From an uncultured Bacteroidales bacterium (lineage in GTDB: Bacteria > Bacteroidota > Bacteroidia > Bacteroidales > Bacteroidaceae), in NCBI GenBank assembly GCA_902799355.1, contig CADCAG010000011.1:1-64000 (forward strand): a stretch of 64,000 nt of DNA, read 5' to 3'. Shown one piece after another: positions 35,145-43,862 of the stretch. The position numbers were made by a program, and so were the translations under genes. The notes beneath the pieces were generated by a model. It saw only the letters and a list, made by a program, of their open reading frames with translations. It was not told the origin of the DNA and made no database searches. Positions within the stretch are counted from its first letter, which is position 1; each line of letters begins with the position of its first letter.

Positions 35145-36083
35145 ATGAAAAAAGTAAAAGGATTGTTTTTAATTTTATTCGTTATAGCCCTGACAGCCTG
35201 CAACAGCAATGACGATGGTGTGGTGGCAGGTGTTGAAATTCCTGGTATTACCATTACCGGCGATGCAGACTGCTGCTCGGCCGAGGAGGCACTGAACACC
35301 TACAATTTCCTTCAGACTGTCCAGCTCGTTCCAGAGCTGACAACGGAAATCGATGGCAAGTACAACGTCTATGTCTACACCAAGACAGGAGGCTTCCACA
35401 CAGGGTATAACGACATATATTTTGTCTCCACCAAGAAGGAGACGAATAACTACATCAAGGATCTGACAGTAACCAGCAACTCACCACTGATGTATATGTC
35501 TAAGATGAACATGTATCACAGCACTCCTGTCTCTGATAAGTCGAGGATTGTCAACTACGACTATCTTGCTGTCAAACGCGTCTGGGTATCGTTCCTAATG
35601 GAAACCAGCGATGCCGGCTCATGGACTTATTCCTACGAAGTTAATGTACTGGGTAAGACAGGAGGTGTGGAGAAGAAAGACATCGTGGTCAGCGCACTGC
35701 CCGAAGGACAGGTATGGCTGAAGTCGTTCAAGGTCGGAGACGACACGTTCTTCCTCTCGCTGGTGAACCCTACGGACTGGAAGACTGGTACAAACACTAT
35801 CAAGGCTTACGTGTCGAAGAAGAGCAACCCCATCACGACACCTTATGCACTGGCTACAGAGACGTTTACGGTGGACATCGACCCGCGTATGCCTGACATG
35901 GGCAACCACACGTCACCCAATAACACACCGCTTGTTAAACAGGAGGATGGAAGCTATCAAGGTACTATCAATCTGACGATGACAGGACTCTGGCGCATCC
36001 ACCTGAAGGTGAAAGACAGTGAAGGCAATATAGTTGCCGGAGGTGAAGAAGGAAGTACGCTATTCTGGGATGTAACAATATGA
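35145..36083 (+). CDS. Lipoprotein with C-terminal FixH/YtkA-like domain
   Basis: 312 residues from ATG at 35145 (lipobox ALTACN); an in-frame ATG at 35115 is the alternative. A Cys-Cys pair follows the lipid anchor (DADCCSAEEAL). The C-terminal part has MPDMGNHTSPNN, GSYQGTINLTMTGLWRIHLKV, the pattern of YtkA/FixH-like domains that occur in copper-handling proteins. I do not recognise the middle part. Its stop overlaps the start of the OprC-like receptor gene (ATGA), so the two are coupled; it could be a surface metal-binding partner of that receptor. Confidence 0.72.
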   Translation: MKKVKGLFLILFVIALTACNSNDDGVVAGVEIPGITITGDADCCSAEEALNTYNFLQTVQLVPELTTEIDGKYNVYVYTKTGGFHTGYNDIYFVSTKKETNNYIKDLTVTSNSPLMYMSKMNMYHSTPVSDKSRIVNYDYLAVKRVWVSFLMETSDAGSWTYSYEVNVLGKTGGVEKKDIVVSALPEGQVWLKSFKVGDDTFFLSLVNPTDWKTGTNTIKAYVSKKSNPITTPYALATETFTVDIDPRMPDMGNHTSPNNTPLVKQEDGSYQGTINLTMTGLWRIHLKVKDSEGNIVAGGEEGSTLFWDVTI

Positions 36084-38056
36084 TTATAGAAACTCTTTTG
36101 CTATCATTCATAATATTGTCTGACACGACCGCCACCGAGCCACAGCATTTGGACGAGGTGGTGGTCGTTTCTAAAGGACAAGGCGGACGACGTTCGGCCA
36201 AGGGACAGGTGGCCAGTATCGATGAGCACCTGAAGGAACTGAAGAACGTCAGTCTGGTGCGACGTGGCTCGTATGCTTGGGAACCTGTGGTGAACAACAT
36301 GGCAATGGAACGTGTGTCGACAACCATCGACGGCATGAAAATCTTCTATGCCTGCACGGACAAGATGGACCCTGTGACGAGCTATGTGGAGAGCAGCAAC
36401 TTGCAGAGCATTCTGCTGAACTCAGGACTGAACGGCAATCCGCAGGCCACTGGCAACATTGGTGGTTCGCTGGACCTGAAACTGCGCAAGGCGGGGTTCT
36501 TATACGACCCAGAATGGAAGGTTGGCGCCGATGCAGGTTACGAGAGCAATGGCCATCTGCAGGTGTATGGTGGCGAGGCATCGTACTCCTCTAAGTCATT
36601 CTACACCAATGGCGGTGTTTTCTATCGTCATGCCGACAACTACAAGGAAGGCGGTGGCAGAGAGGTCTCTTTCTCACAGTTCCAGAAGGTTAACGCCTAC
36701 GATAATTTCGGTTTCCGTCTTTCACCACAGGATGCCATCGAGGGCACCTTCATCTTTGACCGTGCCACCAATGTGGGTTACCCTGCCCTGAACATGGATG
36801 TGGCAAAGGCCGAGGCTTTCATCACCTCCCTGTCATACAAGCGGCTATGGGAAGAGCGACTGGTGCAGTCGTGGGAGACGAAGGTGTATTACAATCACAT
36901 CACCCACGTGATGGACGACACCACACGCCCTGATGTCCAGATTCACATGGATATGCCTGGCAAGAGTTGGACGACGGGATTGTACAGTCTGGTACGAGCT
37001 AGCAAGGGTGCCCATGAATTAACGGCCAACTACGACCTCTACTACAATCGTCTGTTTGCCGACATGACGATGTATCCTGGCGGTGCAGCACCGATGTATA
37101 TGGTGACGTGGCCCGACGTGGGGACGCTGAATACGGGTGTGGCGCTCAGCGACCGCATCCGACTGGGCTCTGCTCATACACTGAACATATCAGCAAAGGT
37201 GGCATGGCAACACCAGCGACTGAACAATGATGAGGGCTATCATGCGCTGAGCGTCTTCTTCCCTGGCATGCAGCAGCAGTACCACCAGACAACAGGTCGC
37301 ATCGCTGCCAACTATCAGTTTTCCATTCACAACTCTCAACTGAATGTTGGTGCTGGTTGGGGCAGTCGTGCACCCACGGTGACGGAGGCCTACGGTTACT
37401 ATCTGAACAACACCTTCGACCAGTATGACTACATTGGTAACCCACGCTTGAAGAACGAGAGCGCGGTGGAGTTGAATAGCGCAATAAAATTCCAAACTCC
37501 AAATTCCAAATTCCAAATTGGCATTGATGCCAACGCTTTCTTCTTCTCTAACTACATCATCGGACAGTTCGAGGATCGTCTTAGTGCGATGACCGTTGGT
37601 GCGGAGGGCGTCAAGGTGTATGGCAACATCTCGCATGCCACGATAGCCAATTTCTCGTTGACTTCGCAATGGACGATACAGCCCTGGCTGACGTGGAACA
37701 CACGATTGGGATATGCCTTGGGACAGGACGATGAGGGTGAGTCGCTCCCCATGATTTCGCCCTTCTCCTACACCACGAGTGTGGGTGTCCACTTCGGCCG
37801 CTTCCAAGGCAAGGCTGAGGTGCAGGGCAACGCCCGACAAGCAAAATATGGCAGGAAGTATGGAGAGACAGAAACACCGGCATGGACCATCGTGAACCTC
37901 TCGGCCAATTATCAATTCTCCATTCATCATTCACAATTAGCTTTGCGCTTTGGCATCGAGAATCTCTTCGACAAACGTTACACCACCTATGCTGACTGGT
38001 GCGATATTCCGCAGAAGGGACGCAATATATATATGAATCTTTCGTTTGAACTATAA
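36080..38056 (+). CDS. TonB-dependent copper receptor, OprC/NosA-like
   Basis: 658 residues. The short N-terminus (MIIETLLLSFIILSDTTA) acts as signal, then LDEVVVVSKGQ is the TonB-box region. The plug contains C92-TDK-M96 and the barrel H276-V-M278, i.e. the CxxxM and HxM ligands of the copper site known from Pseudomonas OprC, 184 residues apart (180 in OprC). Other Met-rich spots are HMDMPGKSW and MYMVTWPDV. Short DNA repeats encode QFSIHNSQLN (37318-37347), QTPNSKFQIG (37490-37520) and QFSIHHSQLA (37910-37941) in loops. It is translationally coupled to the preceding lipoprotein. Confidence 0.82.
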   Translation: MIIETLLLSFIILSDTTATEPQHLDEVVVVSKGQGGRRSAKGQVASIDEHLKELKNVSLVRRGSYAWEPVVNNMAMERVSTTIDGMKIFYACTDKMDPVTSYVESSNLQSILLNSGLNGNPQATGNIGGSLDLKLRKAGFLYDPEWKVGADAGYESNGHLQVYGGEASYSSKSFYTNGGVFYRHADNYKEGGGREVSFSQFQKVNAYDNFGFRLSPQDAIEGTFIFDRATNVGYPALNMDVAKAEAFITSLSYKRLWEERLVQSWETKVYYNHITHVMDDTTRPDVQIHMDMPGKSWTTGLYSLVRASKGAHELTANYDLYYNRLFADMTMYPGGAAPMYMVTWPDVGTLNTGVALSDRIRLGSAHTLNISAKVAWQHQRLNNDEGYHALSVFFPGMQQQYHQTTGRIAANYQFSIHNSQLNVGAGWGSRAPTVTEAYGYYLNNTFDQYDYIGNPRLKNESAVELNSAIKFQTPNSKFQIGIDANAFFFSNYIIGQFEDRLSAMTVGAEGVKVYGNISHATIANFSLTSQWTIQPWLTWNTRLGYALGQDDEGESLPMISPFSYTTSVGVHFGRFQGKAEVQGNARQAKYGRKYGETETPAWTIVNLSANYQFSIHHSQLALRFGIENLFDKRYTTYADWCDIPQKGRNIYMNLSFEL

Positions 38057-38057
38057 G

Positions 38058-39239
38058 ATGAAGAAAGCGATTATTTGGATTGGAGCACTCATCGTGGGTG
38101 CTATATTAGGACTGTTTGGCATTGCGTGGCTTGACGAAGTAATGAATTTCGTGGCAACGGTCTATACGCGACTGTTCCAACTGCTGGCTGTACCGACCAT
38201 CGTGTTAGCAGTCATCACCACCTTTGCCACCTTTGGCTCAAAAGGTTCAGGGCGTATCTTTGGCCATACGCTGACCTATACCCTACTCACCACCTTCGCA
38301 GCTGCCGCTGTGGGTGCCGTACTGTATGTGTTGGTGGCTCCAGGCAATCTGCCTGCTGAAGCCATCAATCCTCAGCCCTCATCCCTCACCCCTCAGACGT
38401 CATATATAGACCACATCATCAGTGTCATTCCCAACAACATTGTCAAACCTTTCTTCGATGGCAACGTGCTTTCACTACTCCTGCTGGCCTTTGCCGTCGG
38501 CATAGGACTGTCGAAACTGCCAGAGTCGGAGAACAAAACAGTGGTGGTGAAATTCCTAGTAGGTTTACAAGAACTGCTCTTCCTACTGATCCACTGGCTC
38601 ATCTGGACACTGCCCCTCGGCATTGTAGCCTTCTCAGCGCAGTTGTCGGCTCAGGTCACGGCAGGTGTAGTGGCTGACAGCATTGGTAAATATGTACTTG
38701 TGGTCTTAGGTGGCAACGTCATCCAGTTCTTCGTTGTCCTGCCCCTATTCCTATTGATACGCGGCCTCAACCCCATACACGTTCTAGGGCGCATGATGCC
38801 TGCCGTACTCATGGCGCTGTTTACCAAGAGTAGTGCCGCTACGCTACCTGTCACGATGGACACTGCTGAGAACCGACTTGGTATAAAGAAAAACATTTCG
38901 CGCTTTGTGCTGCCGATCTGTACCACCATCAATATGAACGGCTGTGCTGCCTTTATCCTCGTCACTTCACTCTTCGTGATGCAGAACGGTGGAACGATTC
39001 TTACGTGGGACACCATTCTGCTGTGGATACTCGTTTCCGTCGTCTCGGCTGTCGGCAATGCGGGCGTGCCCATGGGCTGCTATTTTCTCACTCTCTCGCT
39101 CATGTCTGGCATCGGCGCACCCGTCGCCATCTTAGGCATCATCCTGCCCATCTACACCATCATCGACATGGTTGAAACGGCCGAAAACGTATGGTCCGAC
39201 TCCTGTGTGTCGGCTATGGTTGACAGAGATTTGCATTAA
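38058..39239 (+). CDS. DAACS-family dicarboxylate/amino acid:cation symporter
   Basis: 393 residues from ATG at 38058, one base after the receptor stop codon. The EAAT/GltP fold is recognisable: FQLLAVPTIVLAVITT, the serine-rich hairpin FTKSSAATLPVTMD, TTINMNGCAAF (NMDGT motif of the family) and AGVPMGCYFLTLSLMSGIGAP. It imports dicarboxylates or amino acids with Na+ or H+. Some members (TcyP type) import cystine; in a regulon with cysteine desulfurase genes that substrate is attractive but unproven. A repeat-coded insert PQPSSLTPQ (38370-38400) lies in a loop. Confidence 0.85.
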   Translation: MKKAIIWIGALIVGAILGLFGIAWLDEVMNFVATVYTRLFQLLAVPTIVLAVITTFATFGSKGSGRIFGHTLTYTLLTTFAAAAVGAVLYVLVAPGNLPAEAINPQPSSLTPQTSYIDHIISVIPNNIVKPFFDGNVLSLLLLAFAVGIGLSKLPESENKTVVVKFLVGLQELLFLLIHWLIWTLPLGIVAFSAQLSAQVTAGVVADSIGKYVLVVLGGNVIQFFVVLPLFLLIRGLNPIHVLGRMMPAVLMALFTKSSAATLPVTMDTAENRLGIKKNISRFVLPICTTINMNGCAAFILVTSLFVMQNGGTILTWDTILLWILVSVVSAVGNAGVPMGCYFLTLSLMSGIGAPVAILGIILPIYTIIDMVETAENVWSDSCVSAMVDRDLH

Positions 39240-39244
39240 AAAAA

Positions 39245-39303
39245 GGGTCACATTCACACGTAAGTCACTGACTGACTGTGCGTTTAGTGTGACACTTATT
39301 TTC
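39245..39303 (+). repeat. 59-bp intergenic repeat, copy 1 (terminator-like)
   Basis: Begins GGGTCACA and ends AGTGTGACACTTATTTTC. The ends pair (GTCACA with TGTGAC), and a T-rich tail follows, so this copy may terminate the symporter operon. The second copy at 39687 has the same length and ends. Confidence 0.6.
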
Positions 39304-39686
39304 CCCCAAGAATTGCGAACCGATTCGGGGCTACAAATCAAAATAGATGTTAAACCAACCACCTATTACACACTTTTAGCCCTGCAGAATAACTGTAACT
39401 GCCTTTCTTACAATTATTTCCTGCTTCGTGCTACAATCGTCAACAACATGTCCGACGGCCGTCGGACGAATCTGCGACATCCGTCGGACAAAGAAAATAC
39501 AGCTAACCCAGCGACGAGATGAGCTAATACAGACGCGAGACAGCTGTATCTGCCTACCAAATACAACTAACCCAGCGCTAGGTTTGCTGTATTTGTACCC
39601 TCATACTAATAGTCACGCCATCTATTAACTTGCATTTAACATTCATGGTAAGCGCATCCCCTTTGCTATCATCCCATTATAAACTG
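39304..39686. other. Non-coding stretch with palindromes and short direct repeats
   Basis: No gene is seen. It holds a perfect 18-bp palindrome centred at 39458/39459 (39450-39467, arms GTCCGACGG) with a third half-site CCGTCGGAC at 39481-39489. It also holds two copies of ACnACTAACCCAGCG-like words (near 39499 and 39561) and a 28-bp unit at 39522-39549 that recurs at 54326-54353. Confidence 0.55.
39522..39549. repeat. 28-bp dispersed intergenic repeat (copy A)
   Basis: AGCTAATAC at the start and CGAGACAGCTGTAT at the end are shared with 54326-54353 at equal spacing. Function unknown. Confidence 0.55.
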
Positions 39687-39745
39687 GGGTCACACTTATT
39701 CCACAATATATCAATCACTTGTGAGTGAGTGTGACACTTGTTTTC
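39687..39745 (+). repeat. 59-bp intergenic repeat, copy 2
   Basis: Starts GGGTCACA and ends AGTGTGACACTTGTTTTC, as copy 1 at 39245, with a different centre. It lies about 80 bp before the -7 box of the next gene. Confidence 0.6.
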
Positions 39746-39801
39746 AAGCAAAATCTTCTGCATGTCAATGGATAGATATGTACACAAAAAGAGAAAAAGT
39801 C

Positions 39802-39832
39802 TTGGCGTTGTCGAGGTTATTTCGTATCTTTG
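39802..39832 (+). promoter_or_regulatory. Promoter of the outer-membrane barrel gene
   Basis: TTG at 39802-39804 as -33 and TATCTTTG at 39825-39832 as -7, about 20 bp apart, 28 bp before the ATG at 39861. Confidence 0.5.
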
Positions 39833-39860
39833 CAGACGAACAAGGAAAATAGACCAACCC

Positions 39861-40814
39861 ATGACACAAATTAGACTTTTGGTTACGCTGCTCTTCCTGA
39901 CTAGCATGCTCTTTGCCCATGGCCAGCTGGCTGACCCTCGTGAGAAATTCAGCATCACGGCAGATGTCGATGGCGCCACCAATACAGACTATTATTGGAA
40001 AAGTGAAAAAGGTGAACGGCTGGAAGAAGGACGCCTGCAGCACGGCGTTGCTGCTCGTGTGCGAGCCAGTCTCAAGGTTCTCGGCAACCAACAGTTCTCC
40101 CTCTCCGTATCACCCTTCTATCGCTATAGCAACAAGGAGTTGAATGCCAGCGATACCTACGGTGCCCTGTTGTTTGACGTGCCTCGCGAGCACCACCACT
40201 ATGGCAGCAGCCTCATGGCCAACTACAATACGCGTTGGCTGGGCAAACCTTTTACCTTGATGGCGATGGGTACCGCAAACTTCTCGCAGTATGGTTTCGA
40301 AGATGCTTCCAGCATGATTGGCGGTATCTTCAGCATCACGCGCAACCAGAAGACCTTCTTAGGACTGGGCTTAATCTGTTTGGTTGGTACCTCCGTATCC
40401 TGGCCGCTCTATCCAATGTTCATCTACACCCACCAGTTCAACAACCATTGGAGCATCAGCTGCATGGAGGTCAACAACTACCTCAACTACCAGGTCTCTC
40501 GCCCCTTGCGTCTCTCCTTCGGTATGGAGATGGAGAGTGACAAGATATATCTTCGTCCCAAGGTTACAGATTATCCGGAGAAGATGGAGATTAGCCAGGT
40601 GACCGAACGCTTCGGCATCTTCACCAATATCCAGACCAGCCGCGAGCTCTCCATCAACCTCGGAGTAGGTGCTGCCGTTCCCTTCTACGGACGTCTCCGC
40701 CAAAGTGGACATAACAAGACCTATATGAATCTGCACGACAAGGTCAAACCCTTTGTGCGCCTACGTGTCAAGTACACCATCAGTCAACAGCCGACTATGG
40801 CAAGAAGCAGATGA
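39861..40814 (+). CDS. Predicted outer-membrane beta-barrel protein (DUF6268-like)
   Basis: 317 residues from ATG at 39861. A signal peptide (LLVTLLFLTSMLFAHGQ) is followed by alternating hydrophobic strands ending in an aromatic-rich pattern (KPFVRLRVKYTI). There are no enzyme motifs. It resembles the DUF6268 group of Bacteroidota outer-membrane barrels; the family name is tentative and the function unknown. An upstream in-frame start at 39738 would cross the promoter. It is monocistronic between repeat-rich DNA and the next promoter at 40924. Confidence 0.7.
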   Translation: MTQIRLLVTLLFLTSMLFAHGQLADPREKFSITADVDGATNTDYYWKSEKGERLEEGRLQHGVAARVRASLKVLGNQQFSLSVSPFYRYSNKELNASDTYGALLFDVPREHHHYGSSLMANYNTRWLGKPFTLMAMGTANFSQYGFEDASSMIGGIFSITRNQKTFLGLGLICLVGTSVSWPLYPMFIYTHQFNNHWSISCMEVNNYLNYQVSRPLRLSFGMEMESDKIYLRPKVTDYPEKMEISQVTERFGIFTNIQTSRELSINLGVGAAVPFYGRLRQSGHNKTYMNLHDKVKPFVRLRVKYTISQQPTMARSR

Positions 40815-40923
40815 ACTGTCATAGCAATCCTTGTAGGAATCATGTGAAGCCTTTTTTCTAGTAAAAATTATTCTTATTAGAAAGAAAACGGACAGAGGCA
40901 ATGGATTATTAAGAATTATTTCT

Positions 40924-40931
40924 TAATTTTG
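40924..40931 (+). promoter_or_regulatory. -7 box of the DUF3822-rsmD operon
   Basis: TAATTTTG (TAnnTTTG) 8 bp before the ATG of the 28-residue membrane peptide at 40940, so its mRNA is almost leaderless. Confidence 0.5.
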
Positions 40932-40939
40932 CAAACGAA

Positions 40940-41026
40940 ATGACAAGTATTCACAAAACCAACATCCTATTGGCACTCGTGGCACTGGCGCTGGCCGTGC
41001 TGTGTGTGCTGAGCATACTGCAATGA
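40940..41026 (+). CDS. 28-residue single-span membrane peptide
   Basis: MTSIHKTN followed by one hydrophobic helix (ILLALVALALAVLCVLSIL) and Q. It starts directly after a promoter, and its stop overlaps the ATG of the DUF3822 gene (ATGATGG), an arrangement typical of coupled translation. Either it is a real micropeptide or a leader frame that sets expression of the next gene. Not recognised as a named family. Confidence 0.5.
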   Translation: MTSIHKTNILLALVALALAVLCVLSILQ

Positions 41027-41814
41027 TGGACAACAAACAGAAACGACTGATAATCCGCATCAGCAAGGGACGCCTCTCGTTTGCAACGGCAGACGGTAGC
41101 GACGTGCTCTACGAGGACTATGCGCTGAACAGCAGCATCTCGATGGCTGCCAACCTGCGTGAGGCACTGCGCACGGTGCCCCTGCTGGAAGAGAGTTTTG
41201 AGCGCGTACTGGTCATGGTCGACACATACACGCTGATGGTGCCTGCCAACCTCTTTGTGGAAGAGGAGAGCGAGGAGCTGTATCACCATGCCTTCACTGG
41301 TCAGGAGCAGCAGCTGGTGATGCACACCGTACTGCCCGACCTGAATGCCGTCGTGCTGTTTGCCGTACAGAAAGACCTACGCAGCGTGATTGCCAACAAC
41401 TTCGGCGATGTGCGCTATACGGCTGCCGTAGCTCCCGTCTGGCGCCATCTGCACCAGCGCAGCTATACAGGTCAGCACCAGAAGATCTATAGCTACTTCC
41501 ACGACCGCAGGATGGAGGTGTTCAGCTATGCACAGAACCGCTTTAAGTTCTGCAACTCCTATGCTGTCAACAACCCCAACGATGCACTCTACTACCTGCT
41601 GGCCATCTGGAAACAGCTGACCATGGATGCAGAGCACGACGAGTTGCATCTGGTGGGCGACATCCCCGAGCGCGACCAGCTGTTGGAAGAGGCTCAGAAG
41701 TTTGTGAAGCGCGTCTTCTACATCAATCCCTCAGGAGAGTTCAACCGTGCCCCTGTCACACAGATCAAGGGCATGCCATACGACATGATGGTATTGTTTG
41801 TGAAGGGGAGATAG
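41023..41814 (+). CDS. DUF3822 family protein
   Basis: 263 residues beginning MMDNKQKRLIIRISKGRLSFA. The fold reads like an actin/ASKHA-type ATPase relative without an obvious nucleotide motif (VLVMVDTYTLMVPANLF, LPDLNAVVLFAV, SYFHDRRMEVFSYAQNRFKFCNSY). DUF3822 proteins are found next to rsmD in Bacteroidota, as here. Function unknown; a link to ribosome biogenesis is suggested only by the neighbour. Starts further upstream would overlap the micropeptide. Confidence 0.85.
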   Translation: MMDNKQKRLIIRISKGRLSFATADGSDVLYEDYALNSSISMAANLREALRTVPLLEESFERVLVMVDTYTLMVPANLFVEEESEELYHHAFTGQEQQLVMHTVLPDLNAVVLFAVQKDLRSVIANNFGDVRYTAAVAPVWRHLHQRSYTGQHQKIYSYFHDRRMEVFSYAQNRFKFCNSYAVNNPNDALYYLLAIWKQLTMDAEHDELHLVGDIPERDQLLEEAQKFVKRVFYINPSGEFNRAPVTQIKGMPYDMMVLFVKGR

Positions 41815-41865
41815 CCTCACCCCGACCCTCTCCTGAAGGAAAGGGTGCAAAAAAAAAGGAAAGAG

Positions 41866-42396
41866 ATGAGAATCATCACAGGAAAATATAAGGGGCGTCA
41901 CTTCGACATTCCCCGCTCGTTCAAGGCACGTCCTACGACGGACTTTGCCAAGGAGAACATCTTCAACGTGCTGGTGCAGTATGTAGACTTCGAAGGTGCT
42001 CAGGCCCTCGACCTCTTCTCTGGCACGGGCAGCATCTCGCTGGAGCTGTTGTCGCGTGGCTGTAGCCAGGTGGTCAGCGTAGAGATGGACCGCGACCACC
42101 ACCGCTTCATCCAGGAATGCGTGAAGAAACTGGGTGGTGAGGGCATTGTCCCCATCCGCGGCGATGTTTTCCGCTTCATCAAGAGCTGCAAGCAGCAGTA
42201 TGACCTTATCTTTGCTGACCCACCCTATGCCTTGAAGGAGTTACCGCAGATTCCTGACCTCGTCTTCGAAAAGCAACTGCTGAAGCCCGACGGCATCTTC
42301 GTCTTTGAACACGGCAAAGACCACGACTTCTCACAGCATCCACACTTCGTGGAACACCGCTCGTATGGCAGCGTGAACTTCTCGCTGTTTAGATAG
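41866..42396 (+). CDS. rsmD: 16S rRNA (guanine966-N2)-methyltransferase RsmD
   Basis: 176 residues from ATG at 41866 (MRIITGKYKGRHFDIP). The SAM motif is ALDLFSGTGSISLELLSRG and the catalytic motif is DLIFADPPYAL (DPPY). It methylates G966 of 16S rRNA in the 30S subunit. The 51-bp gap before it holds a CCCCGACCCTCTCC-type short intergenic repeat. It ends 8 bp before the convergent cardiolipin synthase gene. Confidence 0.93.
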   Translation: MRIITGKYKGRHFDIPRSFKARPTTDFAKENIFNVLVQYVDFEGAQALDLFSGTGSISLELLSRGCSQVVSVEMDRDHHRFIQECVKKLGGEGIVPIRGDVFRFIKSCKQQYDLIFADPPYALKELPQIPDLVFEKQLLKPDGIFVFEHGKDHDFSQHPHFVEHRSYGSVNFSLFR

Positions 42397-42404
42397 AACA
42401 CGAA

Positions 42405-43841
42405 TTATAATAGTGGGGACACCAGGCGAGTAAGCGACTCCAGCAGACGGGCTAGGAAGCCTGGATGTACGCGACGAGGCAGCTCGCTCATTGCTACGCT
42501 CCGCTTCTGGTCGTCCAAGAATACCTTTTTCATTCTCAGCGCCATGCCTTCATCATAGACGAAGGCATTGACCTCGAAGTTGTTTTCAAAGGAACGGATA
42601 TCGAGGTTGGTAGAGCCACAGGTAGACAACGTGTCGTCTGTGACCAGTGTCTTGGCATGCATGAATCCTGCCTCATAGAGGTATATCTTCGCACCTGCCT
42701 CGTGCAACTCACGAAGATAGGAGCGTGAGGCCCAGTCGGTAAAGAAAGCCTCAGGATGCAGTGGACAGATAATGCGCACGTCGACACCTCCCACAGCCGC
42801 CGTCTTCAGGGCGAAGAGCACGGGTTCGTTGGGCAGGAAGTAGGGCGTCTCGATATAGACGTAGCGACGCGCTGCCAGAATGGTACGTACGAAGCCCTGC
42901 ATAATCTCCGGATAGTGCTCCGTAGGTCCACTGGTTACCACCTGTACCACGCAGTTGTTGACGACAGGTTGCTCGTCACGACTGATGTGCGGATAGTATT
43001 GGCGGTCGCTGATTAGCGTGCGATCTACGAAGTACCAGTCGACGAGGAAGGCCCGCTGCAAGGCATAGACAGCACCACCCGTCAGTCGCCACATGGTATC
43101 TCGCCATGGCTGAGAGCCCGTACCCTTCACATAGCGCAGGGCGACGTTCATGCCACCGACATAGCCCACCAGGCCATCGATGACGATAATTTTCCGATGG
43201 TCGCGATAGTTGGCCTTAGACGTGAACGACGGGAAGTGAACAGGCAGGAAGGGAGCGACCTCGACACCCGCATCGCGCAGTCGCTCGAAGAAGCGGTGGC
43301 TGACCTTCCAACAGCCCACATCATCGTAGATCAGTCGTACCTCAACACCTTGTCGAGCCTTGGCCATCAGTGCATCAGCAATCAAATATCCCAAGGCATC
43401 GTCCTCGATGATATAGAGGTTCAGGTGGATATGGTGCTGAGCCTCAGCGATGTCCTTCAGCAATTCTGGGAAGAAGGCATAGCCATCGGTAATGATGTCT
43501 ATCTTGTTGTCCTTGAAGGGCAGCGCCATATTCTGGTTGATAAACAGGTCGACGAGCTGGCGGTGGCGCTCTGGCACGCGGAAGTCCTCCTGTTCCACAA
43601 AACTCAGCATGGAGCGTTTTGTCAGCTGGTCCATGGAGCGCTGGCTCACCATACGCTCCCTGCGGTGGTTAATGCCAAAGAAGAGGTAGAAGATAATGCC
43701 GACAACGGGTACGAAGAAGATAACCAGCGCCCATGCCATCGTCTTGGCAGGCTGCCGGTTGTCCATGATGACATGGATGATGGTCACCGCAATCAGTATC
43801 CATGCCAACGAGACACCTATTATATATAGTAATCCCTCCAC
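42405..43841 (-). CDS. cls: Cardiolipin synthase (phospholipase D family)
   Basis: 478 residues. Two N-terminal transmembrane helices (LLYIIGVSLAWILIAVTIIHVIM, TMAWALVIFFVPVVGIIFYLFFG) precede two HKD motifs, HRKIIVIDGLVGYVGGMN and HAKTLVTDDTLSTCGSTNLD. It condenses phosphatidylglycerol molecules to cardiolipin at the inner membrane. It is 21 bp after dnaG on the same strand and may be co-transcribed with it. Confidence 0.93.
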   Translation of the reverse strand: MEGLLYIIGVSLAWILIAVTIIHVIMDNRQPAKTMAWALVIFFVPVVGIIFYLFFGINHRRERMVSQRSMDQLTKRSMLSFVEQEDFRVPERHRQLVDLFINQNMALPFKDNKIDIITDGYAFFPELLKDIAEAQHHIHLNLYIIEDDALGYLIADALMAKARQGVEVRLIYDDVGCWKVSHRFFERLRDAGVEVAPFLPVHFPSFTSKANYRDHRKIIVIDGLVGYVGGMNVALRYVKGTGSQPWRDTMWRLTGGAVYALQRAFLVDWYFVDRTLISDRQYYPHISRDEQPVVNNCVVQVVTSGPTEHYPEIMQGFVRTILAARRYVYIETPYFLPNEPVLFALKTAAVGGVDVRIICPLHPEAFFTDWASRSYLRELHEAGAKIYLYEAGFMHAKTLVTDDTLSTCGSTNLDIRSFENNFEVNAFVYDEGMALRMKKVFLDDQKRSVAMSELPRRVHPGFLARLLESLTRLVSPLL

Positions 43842-43862
43842 CTTTCAATGATCCATTGTCAA

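Noticed and set aside
39240-39860. Insertion sequence or gene remnant
   Set aside because: No frame with transposase features and no terminal inverted repeats with target duplications; only short repeats and palindromes.
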